From Dillenia suffruticosa (taxonomy: Eukaryota; Streptophyta; Magnoliopsida; Dilleniales; Dilleniaceae): a stretch of DNA of 64,000 nucleotides. Positions 13,641-25,900 of the stretch are shown here, piece after piece (within the stretch, counting starts at the first letter, position 1; each line of letters starts with the position of its first letter). The position numbers and the translations under genes are program-made. The notes beneath the pieces are model-generated. The model was given only the letters and a program-made list of their open reading frames with translations. It was not told the origin of the DNA and ran no database searches. The DNA lies in assembly GCA_033439265.1 (NCBI GenBank), contig JAVTVX010000024.1, positions 5,583,001 to 5,647,000 of the forward strand, in the 5' to 3' direction.

Positions 13641-15253
13641 TTGTTTGGGGCTAGACCTGATTTCTGGCGAGAGAGAGGGGTGGGTTAGAGACCGTACAGA
13701 GGTTAGTGGTGTAATGGGAGTAGGGCTTGGGAAGGTCGTTCCCTGTCTGACTTGTGATGGGGGGACAGGGCGAGCAAGAAATTTCTTGGGATTTACCACA
13801 ACTTGTAAGGATATCGACATCGATGAGTCTGTGCCGTTGGATTATGATTTAGTAAATTTTTAAAGAATAAAATGATAAAATAAAATAAAATAAAAACCAT
13901 TAAATAACAATTTGTATGCAATCCAATTGAAGCGGCAAAATGTGTCCAAAATTCTATACATCCAATTTTAACACTTCAATTCCTAATTTAACATATTGCC
14001 TGAACTATAAAATAATTATTAAAAAATAAAATAATTTAATATATACTAAGCATTTCTTTAATTGAGTAAAAAAATAAGAAGGGAGACCATTATTCTCATG
14101 TTCCTCTGAACAAAAATGAATTTACAAATAGTGATGGCGGGAGAATTAGAACATTCGCTTGCTTTTGGGATGTAAATCGCATGTGTTTTCTGGCATAGGG
14201 ATATTTTTTTTTTTTATAAATTATTGATATTTGATAATGACATTGAATTTGATTAAATTCAATTCAAGTGAATTATATATTTAAGAGATACAAATACTTG
14301 TATTTATTATATATAAAATTCAAAATCAAGAATTTATTTAAAATATATCCGTATCTTATACATCAATAAAAGATCTGTCAAAGAGGGAAAAATACGTGGT
14401 TGAAGACTATGTATAGCATTTCCATTATTGTTTGGATTCGGAGTATCCATTTTCTTGGCAGTGCCGACATGCCAACTCCGGACTTAATTATCCAAGATTT
14501 CATACTTAGGTTATTATTTGGGTCTTCTTTGAAATGGATTTTGGGTACTTGAAAAACTATTTTCAATTTTAGGATTTGACTTACTAGGTCGGCCTTGGAA
14601 AGATATAAGGCCCAAGGCTCAATAGATATAGTGCTTAGCTGTTCAATTCTAAAATCGTGGCCAGAACTAAACCGAAGAGCTGATCACTGGCCAGATCCTG
14701 AGCCCAACCTAGAATCATCCCTCGTCCCATTTTAGAAAACAAGGCACGAATGATATTAACAGACAGACGGTTGATTTAGTATAAAGATGTTAATTTTTTA
14801 ATTAAGAATAAAATTCAAATTATGAAAATAAAAAAAAAATTATATTGAGAGACCTTTTTCTATAGAGAGTTTAACCATAATTTGAGACAAATTAATAAGA
14901 ATATAATTCTGGATATCAGTTGGTCAAGTAAAGAAAACAAAGCAATATGGGTGAGACTTAATCTAGTGTTGTGTGACTTGATTATTCGAGAAAAGAAGAA
15001 GAAGAATAATAAGAAATTTGCTTTTTGCAACTAGACACCGATAATGAAAAACTAGCATTCTTGTACTTAAAATCACATTATGATCATACAAATTAAATAG
15101 TATCATTTAAATAGTCAAAATTTGAGCCTAAACGGCTGTATGATACAAACGACTCATCCTTGTGGTAGTTTTCCTTTGGATAGAAAAGCATGAGACAAGA
15201 AAAGGGCAAATTGGCAAAACGTCATAAAAGCAATCTATAGATTTGTCTTTGTT
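13641..15253. other. Intergenic region, no gene recognised
   Basis: AT-rich spacer. The stretch 14580-14720 contains several GGCCC/GGGCC-type words like those at 4637-4800 and may be a dispersed repeat. Nothing coding is supported. Confidence 0.45.
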
Positions 15254-15898
15254 TCAATTATTCTTAGGTGGGTGATGCTGTGGACCATGGTAGTCTGCAT
15301 TGAAGGCCACAAAGCCAACTAAACCAACCTCTTTAGATGTTACACTTCTAGCACTTCTCCTATGATTTCGACCCGATGCAGCTTCACTTTTCATGTCACA
15401 TTTTCTAGCAAAATCATTTGTGCTCGAAATCTCTGACAACCCACCATTGGTTTCCATGTTCTTCACCTTCTCCGGGCCTTTAACATGGTGGCTCAACATT
15501 TTTCTTCCTTCAATGTCCTGCAAATAATTTATGCATAAGATCAAAAGGTTGGTAACAGCAGATAGAGAATGAGAGTTTTTTTTAATTAATTAATTTTGAA
15601 ACACAGTGGACAAATCCTGTACAGGGCTCCCAAGTTTGGATGCATATAGGATGAGTGTTTGTCAAACAACAATCTTGTACCTTTTTAGTGAAGACAGTAC
15701 TCTGTGCTGGAGCTGCATTACCTGTTAATACAAAGAAAAAAGATATAGGATTAGAGTTTTATAGAAGTTGCCATTTGAAATCATTTGGTGGAAACGGGAT
15801 TAGAAGAAAAGAAGGCAAATACCTTGGTGGGCATGTGCATTTGCCAGGATTAAGGTAGTGAAGATGACCAGTAAAAAGCTTGTGACCTTTGCATGCAT
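15254..15898 (-). CDS. RGF/GLV/CLEL (root meristem growth factor) peptide precursor
   Basis: Secreted peptide hormone precursor. Family members are Tyr-sulfated and control root meristem size, gravitropism and lateral root initiation through RGFR/RGI receptor kinases. Three exons on the minus strand, 15823-15898, 15681-15721 and 15254-15517, give 126 aa with GT-AG introns in matching phases. Residues 2-22 form a signal peptide (MHAKVTSFLLVIFTTLILAN...). The middle is variable and basic. The last residues are DYHGPQHHPPKNN: Asp-Tyr is the sulfation site, and the HHPPKNN end matches RGF2/RGF3 as I recall them. The mature peptide ends the protein, as in the family. The short first two exons are easily missed by ORF-based annotation. 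A TATA box lies about 90 bp above the ATG. Confidence 0.9.
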
Positions 15899-15985
15899 AG
15901 TCTTTGTATCTTCCTTTAGGTTAGGTATGTCTGTTTGTTGATCAGAATCAGCAGAGAGAAGAATATTTGAATGCAAAGAGCAGGG

Positions 15986-15992
15986 ATTTATA
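15986..15992 (-). promoter_or_regulatory. TATA box of the RGF-like gene
   Basis: Reads TATAAAT on the minus strand, about 90 bp upstream of the start codon at 15898. Confidence 0.5.
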
Positions 15993-18885
15993 GAGAGTCT
16001 AAACCAGGGTCAAAGAAAGGTTCTTTCTCCATCATTTAATTCTTCTCTACAATCAAGTAAATACTTGGGATTATAAATCCCCCCACACATCCCAATTTGA
16101 GAGAAGTGTTACAAAATGCTAAAGTTCACTCTTTTGTCACACCATATGCTAATTTAAATTTGGATCATGAGGATCCCGAAGCAATCCTAGCCGCAGATCT
16201 TAGATTGATTATTATGTTAAGAGAGTGCTCTTCTTCGGTAGAAATTTGCTAGAGAAAAGGCATATGGTGCAGTGGCGTGGAACGGAAGATATGGTGTTTT
16301 GAGCTTGTCTGCTGCCATGCACTCGTCGAGGAACCCTTTCAATGCATATTTTACTAGATTAACTCCCCTAGTCCCCATAAAAAAATGGGAATTTGTGTGT
16401 CAATTCTAGGCCTCTTCTTATTTTTAATTCGAGCAAAACGCAGCCCTAGAGCAAAACATTGGTTACTTAGGATTTGAGACCACTTACGGATGAGAATCCC
16501 ACATGGGAAAGAAGTGGTAGGTATCCTATGTAGTAGAGAAACAACTAGCTCGGGGGACTAGACTATGACTATGCTTTCTAATTAAGCAACAAAGTAAGCG
16601 ATTTCTTAGTTAGATATCTGAACAATGCACTGATAAGCGGGGAGAATGTGATTAGCATGCACATAAAACCAAAAGAAGTTAGGAACATAGTAAGGTGGTC
16701 ATTGTGTGTAATTGAATTTCTAACCCCACAAGGACTTTGTATTTGTTTTTATTTTATGCATGAAATTTGGAGTCCAAAAGTGAGAACACCAAAGGTCCTT
16801 GTTTTCTTCAACTTTTGTTTCAGTGGGTGTCCTTTGAGAACTATGCATGTGTTCGATCATACTACTGTATGGCAAAACCATCTGCACTGCAACACCAGTG
16901 TATTATCTTTTTCACGGTTGGAAAATGTGCTGTGCTGTGCTGTGCTGCGCTGTGACAAGGTGTGCATGATAACTAGCAAATCGAATCAACCATGTTGTTC
17001 CATGTGCGTTCAAATGTCATTTAGAGATGTTACAATAAACCACTAAAAGAGGAACTTGTACTGAAAATTGGCTAGGTATTTTTTGCTTAGGGAAAGAATA
17101 TTTCGCATTGTGTACATACAGACTTGCAGTTTTGTTATGTATTAGTATTTTTATTAAATTTGCTAGAGTTTGTTCAGGATTTGATGGCATATTGTTTGGG
17201 AGTTTTGAGAGAGCGGGGAAAGAAATGGAGGGGAGGGGATAAATATCTCGCATTCTTATTTAGATGTTTAAAAAATTATTGAAACTGAAAATTGATAAAT
17301 TTAGTGTATTACAATTTCTGGTTAAAATTTAAATCTTTTCTTTCAATCTTCTTTCCATCTCCATCAAAGAGACTAATTTTTGAAGAGTTCGAAGGAGTTA
17401 CGCATCATATGATCCCCTCCATTTCCCTTCCCCTCCCCCACTGCATTTGAAAATTATAAATAAATAAATTCCCAAACACGGATAGAAGATGATATCCCCA
17501 CCCTCACTCTCCAGTCCTCTCCTTCTAAGCAATATACTTTGCCTCCCCAACTTTTCGTGGCATGGAAACTAATTGTAGTATGGTACTCCAAGAGGCTGCA
17601 TTTTATTTCCATTCCATTGATTCTCCTATATTTCAAAAGCTCTCTAGTCAGAAAATTCAAATGTCACCGGTTATAGAAAAGGTGTCCTCCCAATATGTCT
17701 CTCCACTCAGATAGAGCTATAAGTACTTGAGATTGGTATTGATTCTATGACCCTCATTCACCAATTTTTTTTTTCAATTTCTGATCCTCATAACAGTACT
17801 TAAACTATTTGCAATCCAGAAAAGCTTTTACACCTTCATTGCTGATAATTGACTTTTTCTAGTAATGCAATTATGTGGTGTTCCCCCCACTTTTATCAGC
17901 CAGTCCCACACCATTAATGACCAATTCACTTTTGTTGGCATAAAATCGCAATTTCACTTTTCTTCTCCACAAGATTTCAAATTAGAATGCCAACCATTTT
18001 GTGACAAAAGCAATCTAGTGGGATTGAAGGATCATGGAGAGCCCTTAATAGCTCCCCAAAAGCAACTTTTTAAGGCTTAACTCATAATGGTTTTTTAAAA
18101 TCTTGTATCAAATCTTCAAGAATAAGAAGGTTTGGAGTGAAAGGAGTTCAATTACAAGACTTTTTGACTCTCTGCATCAATGGAAAATCGTGAATTAAAC
18201 TAATTTGTACTATGTTGCTAGTCAACCAAGTTAAATTGATGTTTGAATTTATTGACATTATGCTAGAGCTATGAAGAATTTGATAGTGTTACCTGGTTGT
18301 TGTCATGGATATCAAGTGATACCCTTCGCCTTTGTACAGTCGATGTTTTCAAGTGCAATGCACTACGATATAATTTAAAATACCATAATATCTTCCTTAA
18401 TTTTTTCGTATTACTATGTTTTGATGTGTCATATTGTATTACATCCTCTGCCTCATGTTTGTGTTCGTGCTTCATAGTCCTTAGCATATACTGCTTTCCT
18501 TTGTTCTTGCGTGAACAACATAACATTTGCCAAAAGTGATAGAAAAGTCTATGGTGCTGTGCTACTACTGTCCAAGAGCAGAGTACTCTAGCCGATGTAC
18601 TAAAATATAAGATACATCCAAGGAGTGGCATGTCATTTTTTTTTCAAGACCAGAGTTTTATAGGCAATGATCCATCTCTAATCAGGGCCATTTGTTGCTT
18701 TTCCAAGCAAATCAAACGTCATCTCCAAAAGAACAAGGAATATCTTTCTCTCTCCACAATGAATATCCAATAACTCTTGTTTCAATATGTACTCTAATAA
18801 CCTCGGTTCCATCTAATTGTGTCCGAACCATTCGTCAAAGTTTTGCATAATTTCATTCCTTTTGTTTTTCTATGTTTGATTGAGA
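15993..18885. other. Intergenic region, no gene recognised
   Basis: AT-rich spacer between two divergently oriented genes. A pentanucleotide microsatellite (TGTGC)n lies at 16926-16954. Short ORFs at 16648-17046 (plus) and 18269-18631 (minus, 120 codons, Cys/His/Lys-rich) have no recognisable family or splice context. Confidence 0.45.
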
Positions 18886-20537
18886 ATGGGGGCTGCAACA
18901 TCAACTATGGCAGCCAAGTTTGCCTTTTTTCCACCAAACCCTCCATCGTATCAGATCATTGCTGATGAAGAAACGGGGAAAATGATGATCTCTGGCGTTC
19001 CAAAGAGAGATGATGTGGATGTTTGGAGGTTAGTGACTAGGAAAGGGAATGAGATTGTTGCAATGTACGTGAGGAATTCGACTGCTAAGCTGACAGTACT
19101 TTACTCTCATGGCAATGCTGCCGATCTTGGACAGATGTTTAATATTTTCACCGAACTTAGTCTCCATCTTGGTGTTAATTTGATGGGGTTAGTCTCCTTC
19201 TTGGTGTTAATTTGATGGGGTCTGTATTAAATTCTCCTGTTCTTAGTATTCTAGCTAAGGATGTTTCTGAATTTTTATTAGTTTTTTCTCTTTTACAGGT
19301 ATGATTATTCCGGGTATGGACAGTCATCAGGAAAGGTATCTCATCGAACTCCAAAATTTACGTTTGACAGGAGAAAAGCTGGTAATTCTTTTCATGTATA
19401 TGCAGCCTAGCGAGCAAGACACTTATGCAGACATAGAGGCTGCTTACAGATGCCTCGAAGAAACTTATGGAGCAAAGGAGGAGGACATTATACTATATGG
19501 GCAGTCTGTTGGGAGTGGACCTGTTCTTGAATTGGCTCTCCGCTTGCCCCAACTTAGGGCAGTGGTCCTTCACAGTGCAATCCTCTCAGGCCTTCGTGTC
19601 ATTTATCCTGTGAAGAGGACATTCTCATTTGACATATATAAGGTTAGTCTCTCTTCATGGTACAACAAAAGTTTGTCTCAAAATCCTATTGATTCCCCAA
19701 ATGAGTGTCCATTTTCTGTATGCTGCAGAATATCGATAAAATCCCACTAATAAATTGCCCCATTCTGATCATCCATGTAAGTGCCTAATTGAATTAGATT
19801 AGAAGCATGCTTGATTCTGGTTGTCCGATTTTGAAACAGTCAATGCTACATGCAGGGAACTGCAGATGAAGTTGTGGATTGCTCGCATGGAAAGCAACTT
19901 TGGGAGCTTTGCAAGGAGAAGTATGAACCTCTATGGCTAAAAGGAGGCAATCACTGCAACCTTGAGCACTTCCCGGAGTACTTAAGGCATCTGAGGAAGT
20001 TCATTTCTGCCGTTGAAAAATTGCCACGCCTTCAAATTGATGACAGACGAAGAGAAGAACAATTGAAACATCCTGCGAACACTACAGTCCATAGAGATAA
20101 GTCCAGACTAAGCACAGACTGCAGAGACAAGTCAAGGCTTAGTTCCGGACACAGAGAGAAGTCCAGACATAGCACAGATAATAACGAGAAGTCCAGAGTG
20201 AGCATAGACAAGAAAGAGAAATTTAGGAGGAGCATAGACTGGCCTAGCAAAGCGAGAAACAGCACAGATCAATCTGAAAGATCAAGGAACAGCTTTGAAA
20301 GGTAAAAAAAAAATGGACTCTTACAAAGGATCACGAGGGCACATTAATGCTAGTTTTTTTCTAAGCTACGTTGGACGGACACCTTGTAAAATGTTATAAC
20401 TTTGTCATGTCTAGTCCAAACTTAAGTCAGATATTCATAACATAACGTTTGAATATTTATGCAGGTTTGGAGACATGGTGAGATCAGTTGGATTATGCAA
20501 AATTGACTGTTTGAAGCAAACAGCTTCTGGGTCATGA
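18886..20537 (+). CDS. Alpha/beta hydrolase, ABHD17-like
   Basis: Serine hydrolase of the ABHD17 group; animal members remove palmitate from membrane proteins. Six exons, 18886-19187, 19299-19335, 19406-19642, 19729-19776, 19856-20301 and 20465-20537, encode 380 aa. The start MGAATST gives a Gly2 N-myristoylation-type end. The catalytic triad is visible: Ser147 in YGQSVGSG, Asp212 in GTADEVVD and His241 in [15 protein letters not shown] is the oxyanion-hole motif. Residues about 285-355 are a Lys/Arg/Ser-rich tail of degenerate units of the form EKSRxSxD. If intron 5 is retained, the protein stops at the TAA at 20303. The true donor of exon 1 is duplicated 32 bp downstream; using that copy would shift the frame. 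Confidence 0.92.
19159..19222 (+). repeat. 32-bp tandem duplication across the exon 1 donor of the ABHD17-like gene
   Basis: Copies are 19159-19190 and 19191-19222. The first contains the end of exon 1 and the donor GGGGTTAGT. The second repeats the exon end but with GGGGTCTGT. Splicing at the second copy would add 32 nt and lead to a stop at once. Confidence 0.85.
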
Positions 20538-22804
20538 TCTAATGAAAGGTCCTGTCAGTTCTTGTTATAGGAGTATAGTTCCTCTTGATTCCTTTTGTTA
20601 CTTCTGTTTGCTTCACCGATCGAATATTTTTGCTCATTGAATTCCCATCTTTTTTCTCTCGTCTTGTTTGTGAAGATATATGAGACAAAGTAACTGTAAT
20701 GGTGCAGGTATGTTCATAGTTATAATGTAATCATGGTATTGTCATGTCCATAATCATAGATTAAAATTAAATAAGTACTTATTCTTTTACCCTTTTTCTT
20801 CTTCCACCGAGCATGAACTAGAGAAATTTTAGTAGTTTGATGAATCACCTCTTTGCTAAGTATTATTTTGTGACTGAATTATGTATATATCTATACCAAA
20901 AAAAGCATATTGAACATGTACAATAATTCACATATTATATAGAGACAGGGTTATTAGAAAAATCCTCTACTAAAAACCTTTGCAATATAATCATTAATTA
21001 ATTTTTTTTGTCAAAAAGAGTTGTATTTCATGTAAAATAAATCGAAATTTCAATTCTACTTTTTTTTTTTTTTTTTTGGTTTAGTTGAAATTTCAATTCT
21101 ATGCGTCTATTAGAAATTCATCTCAATGAGAAAAGTAGAACAACAAAATTGTATCAATGGCTAATGGATCAAGTGGTGGGAGACTGTTATCCCTTAAGCA
21201 AGGTGACCGGTAGTTTATTTGAAAAAAAAAAAATCCAAATTGATCCCTGGATCTCAGGATGAACGTTTTTTCATAGCCAACCAAAGTTTGGACCGGTCCA
21301 CTTGAACATTTGAGAATTTTGGGTTGAGTCCAGGTCACAATGACCACAGCTCAAGCCCGACCTTGAAGAGGTCGTCCTCGGATCGGACCTCGGTCCTAAA
21401 ATGGTTTACCCAGTTCCTCTTTTCCACGCAATCAAGGATGAATTGAAATTAAGCTAATAGGTGTGCGACCATTTCGGTCCTAAGGGTTGTTCTTGGAAAG
21501 AAGATCCTCCTAGCTCCATGCTTCAGTCGTTGATGCAGGACAAAGAAGGCGCTGAGTCGTGTAGGAGAGACTGCCAGATAGCTGGGCATATGCGTGGGTA
21601 GTGTTTTTTGGGCTTCTTGGCTTGTTTTTTCTGTTTGGTTTTCCTTCCTTCTTTCTAAATAATAATAATAATAATAAACTAACTAAGTCTATGCAAAAAA
21701 ATAATTAAATAGAAAATGTATCATTTATAAAAATAAAATAAAATATACCATTATTTCCAAAGAGAAGAGATCAACTTCAATGGAACATTTATATCTCATC
21801 ACAGTTTTTTTTTTTTTTTTTTTTAGACCGTTTACGTTTAATAAATAATACATTTAATAAAATTAAAGACCAAAAAATTATACAAGAAACTTATTTAAAA
21901 ACAATGCCTGTCATTCTAATGAACAAGGGTCATTAAACACTTAAATTCTAAAGTTAAAAAAAAATAATAAATTTGATTTATCTAATGATATTAAGATATG
22001 ATATATTTTATTACGAAAATAATTGGTCAAGTGAGCACGATTCACACTTCACAGTCCTAAAATTCTAAACTCAAGTAGAACAAATAGAAATCCCATTGTA
22101 AAATTATTTTTAAAATCTTCGAATTATATAAAATTTTACAATTCATTAATATTATGATTAAATTGTGATAATATTTTTATTTAAAAAATAATAATTATGA
22201 TTTAAATCGAATATTTCATAGTATATAAAAAGTCTTGTAATAACATTTAGTGAAGTTAATAGCATGATTTTTTGACATCCATGAAGATCGACGTACCAAT
22301 ATTATTCAAAAGACAATAATTATGATAATAATCCTATTTTACTCGTCGCTATCTATCTATTTAATAATGATGACGATGAGGATGCGGATGATTTGTTATT
22401 TTTTTTTATTTTTTTTATCGGTATATTTAAATTTTAAGATTATTTATCTTGAACGGAAAGAAAAAAAAAGTGGAAAAAGAGGAAAAATCCTTCGTACCCG
22501 ACGATTTTCCCCAGATCCAAATTACCATTCCCCAAAATAATCCTAGATAAGGATTTTCCTTTTTTTTTTTTTTTGGCCTTTTGCCCTTTTTAATGTTTCT
22601 ACTAATTCAAGCTGTAAAAATACTAAGTTAGTAGAAATTTTCAGAAAAGAGAAAATATCCCTACGATCGCTGATACGGCGGAATCTCCACCTTGCGATGT
22701 CACACAAAGGGGTCCAAACAAAGTCCCGGAGTGTGCCCAATTCTAGAACAATCCTATCCCTCTTCACTTGAACTTAAACCCTCGTCTAACGTTAGGGTTT
22801 TTCC

Positions 22805-22807
<3 letters not shown>
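20538..22807. other. Intergenic region, no gene recognised
   Basis: Very AT-rich. Around 21160-21240 a stretch resembling a SINE body ends in a 12-A run, but I could not define its ends. The segment 21240-21420 has GGACC/GGTCC-rich words like other dispersed patches in the window. No coding sequence is supported. Confidence 0.45.

Positions 22808-22837
<30 letters not shown>
22808..22837 (+). repeat. (CT)n microsatellite in the HSP90-5 leader
   Basis: A perfect CT run about 90 bp above the ATG of the plastid HSP90 gene. CT runs are common in plant 5' UTRs. Confidence 0.9.
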
Positions 22838-22839
<2 letters not shown>

Positions 22840-22928
22840 GGGCGCCTTATCTTCTTCTATAGAGCCCCAAAACATTTCTCAATACTAGATCGTCATCTTA
22901 AACCTTTGAAATTCTCCGCTTTATTGAC

Positions 22929-25900
22929 ATGGCACCAGTGCTAAGCAGAAGCTTGGCCTCTGCCCCTCTTGCTTCTCTTCCTTCCTTACCTTCATTTTCA
23001 CTGAAAAGCACTACAAGGGCGCTGAATTTGAGAACTTCGTTTCTTCCCCAGAACAGATTTAGTACTAGGTTTTCTAGTTCTAGCTTGAGGTGGAATCTTG
23101 ACAGGCGAGAGAATCGAATTGCCGTAAGATGTGAAGCTGCGGCGGTTGTGGAGAAGGAGGCTGCTGATGCCTCTGGTGAGAAGTTTGAGTACCAGGCCGA
23201 GGTGGGTTTCTTTTAATTTTAATGAATTTAAGGTTTTTTCTTTTTAGGTTTTATATGAATTGTTTTAGGACTTTTGGCCCTTCTTTTTTTAGCGGGGTGT
23301 TGATATTAGGTGTTGTTTAGCCGTTTTACTCGGTGGGTTCATGTTATTTTGATGAATTTAAGGTTTTGGATATTAGATAATCTGGTTTAGGAATTTAGTC
23401 TTTTTAAGGGATGGGTTTTGATGGTACAGTTAATTGGTGCTGATGTTAGGTGCAATTGTGAAGTTTTACTTTGTAGGTTTCTTGTAATTCTGATGAATTC
23501 TGGTTTTAGATTTTTATTATGAATTGATTGAAGAATTTGGCCTTCCTAGGTGTTGATCTCTAATCATATTTTGGTGGGTAAATGTAAAATGTTCTTATTT
23601 TTGGCTTAGATTGGGTTTTTCTTGCTGAGTAACTTTTCATCTTTAGCTTAGTTTGTTCTTCGTTTCTTTGGTTTTGAAACTAATTAACTGGGGATTAATT
23701 GCAGGTCAGTCGCTTGTTGGATTTAATAGTCCATAGTTTGTACAGCCACAAGGAAGTTTTTCTTCGAGAACTGGTGAGGTAAGGAACTGTATTTTTAGTT
23801 ATTGTGAGCTGTATCCCAATTTAATGATGCTTACGGTAATTGGGTTTTGATGTGTGCAAGCATTGTTTGTACTTCACAGCTTTGCATCTCATAGATTTGA
23901 GAATGGAACATAGAAACACTATGGAAATTGTGTTCTTGACCTTCATTGTATTGTATATGTTTGTGCACAATTTTTGTTCGTATGGTGAAAGAGCCTTCAG
24001 TTGAAAGCTATATATTGACCTTATTATGTTTTATTATTCCAGTAATGCCAGTGATGCTCTGGATAAATTGAGATTCTTGAGCGTGACTGAACCCTCTTTA
24101 CTTGGAGATGCGGGTGACCTGGAGATAAGCATCAAACCTGACCCTGACAATGGGACCATCACCATAAGGTATGGTGCATATTTGATTAAATTGCCTTCTT
24201 TGCATGATATTTACAGCAAAAAATTGCACCTTTTCCATTAATAAATAAGCGAAGATATTTGACAATTGCAGAGATACTGGCATTGGAATGACAAAAGAAG
24301 AGCTGATCGACTGTCTTGGAACTATTGCACAAAGTGGCACTTCAAGGTTCTTGAAAGCTCTTAAGGTACTTAATTATAATTCTCAGTCTTTTATTGTGGA
24401 TAAGTTTTCTGGTGCTCATGCCACTCTTGTGTTGCACCTTTATTTATGTTTAGGAAAACAAGGATCTTGGGGCAGACAATGGTTTGATTGGAAAATTTGG
24501 TGTCGGGTTCTATTCTGCTTTTCTAGTTGCCGAAAGAGTATGCACCTTCTGTTTATTTATTTATTAATTTATTGAAATTGTTTAATTTCTGCCATGCCTT
24601 TTTTCTTGTCTCGAGGACATGCTGTTTCATGTGTCTTTATACTTCACCTTGTGATAATAATTTAGGACTCATTTGTGGATACTTTATGCTAATAGGTGGT
24701 GGTGTCTACTAAGAGCCCAAGATCAGATAAACAATATGTTTGGGAGGCAGTTGCTGACAGTAGTTCCTTCACCATCAAGGAGGAAACTGATCCTGAGAAA
24801 CTTATTACCCGTGGAACAGAAATCACACTCTATTTGAGGGTAATTCACCACTTGTTACCATTTTTTTCCCCAAATCTCAATACCAGGTCTGTACCCTATC
24901 ACACACTTTAACTTGATTGGCAAGAGAGTTAAACGAGTATCACACTCCATTTAAGGGTAATTTACCACTTGATACCGAGTATCACACTCTATTTAAGGGT
25001 AATTTACCACTTGATACCATTTTGTTTCCCCAAATCTCAATACCAGGTCTATACCCTATCATACACTTTAACTTGATTGGCAAGAGAGTTAAAAGAGTAA
25101 GTGATCTGGGTTATGGAATAGTCCGGGGCTCGATTAAAATTCTTGTTCAGCATCATATATGTGCTATATGGTGCTACTTTCTTTTGGAAAACATTGATAA
25201 TATGGGATCCAGGGGGCTGCCAGCTTCCCTAACTGGAACATGCTTGGAAAATTTTGGGCATTCTACGTGCAGAACTTTTTACAGCATTGTAGTTGCTACT
25301 ACTGTATGCAGACCAAATTGTAGGTCTATTTGTTACAATATATATCCTGTAGTTCTCATTTTTTTTCCCTTTCCTCTATGTATGCAGGAAGATGACAAAT
25401 ATGAGTTTTCAGAACCTACTAGAATTCAGGGTCTGGTGAAAAACTATTCCCAGTTTGTTTCCTTTCCCATCTATACATGGCAAGAGAAGTCAAGGACCGT
25501 AGAGGTTTGTATTTTCCTTTTACCAATCAGGGTTTAGATATATGATCTATCTGATTCTGCAAAATACTTGAGTTTTCATGCTACTTGAGTTTTCATGCCA
25601 CTGATTTCAATTAAGTAGAACATGTGTTTATAACCAAATTTTGCTGATAGTACATTGAGGTTTAAATAGCCTTGGCTCAAAATCTTAGTTGAAAAAATTG
25701 GTTATCAATATTAACATTTGATTAATAATGGCCACATTAAGTGCAATAGTGGTATGCATCGTTTTTTTTTGCTCTACTTCTTGTTTCCTCTTCTTCATTC
25801 ATTGAATAAAACAGTAACATGTAACTTTTGTGCAGGTGGAAGAGGAGGAAGAACCAAAAGAAGGGGAAGAAACACCAGAGGTAGAAACAGGTCTTGACTT

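Noticed and set aside
16648-17046. A 132-codon plus-strand ORF
   Set aside because: Includes the (TGTGC)n microsatellite, and its composition is not gene-like.
18269-18631. A 120-codon minus-strand ORF
   Set aside because: No family resemblance, no splice or promoter context, and an open plus-strand frame in the same place; probably chance.
22620-22660. Heat-shock element upstream of HSP90-5 (AGAAATTTTCAGAAAA)
   Set aside because: The spacing of the GAA/TTC blocks is off by one base on both sides, so it does not form a proper nGAAnnTTCnnGAAn element.
24917-25537. A 206-codon ORF in the HSP90-5 gene
   Set aside because: It is intron 6 read-through into exon 7 over the local duplication.
25881-25890. 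HSP90-5 exon 8 extended to 25890 (donor GTCTTG)
   Set aside because: Joining that end to the acceptor at 25968 gives a stop. The donor at 25881 (GTAGAA) keeps the frame and matches the family.
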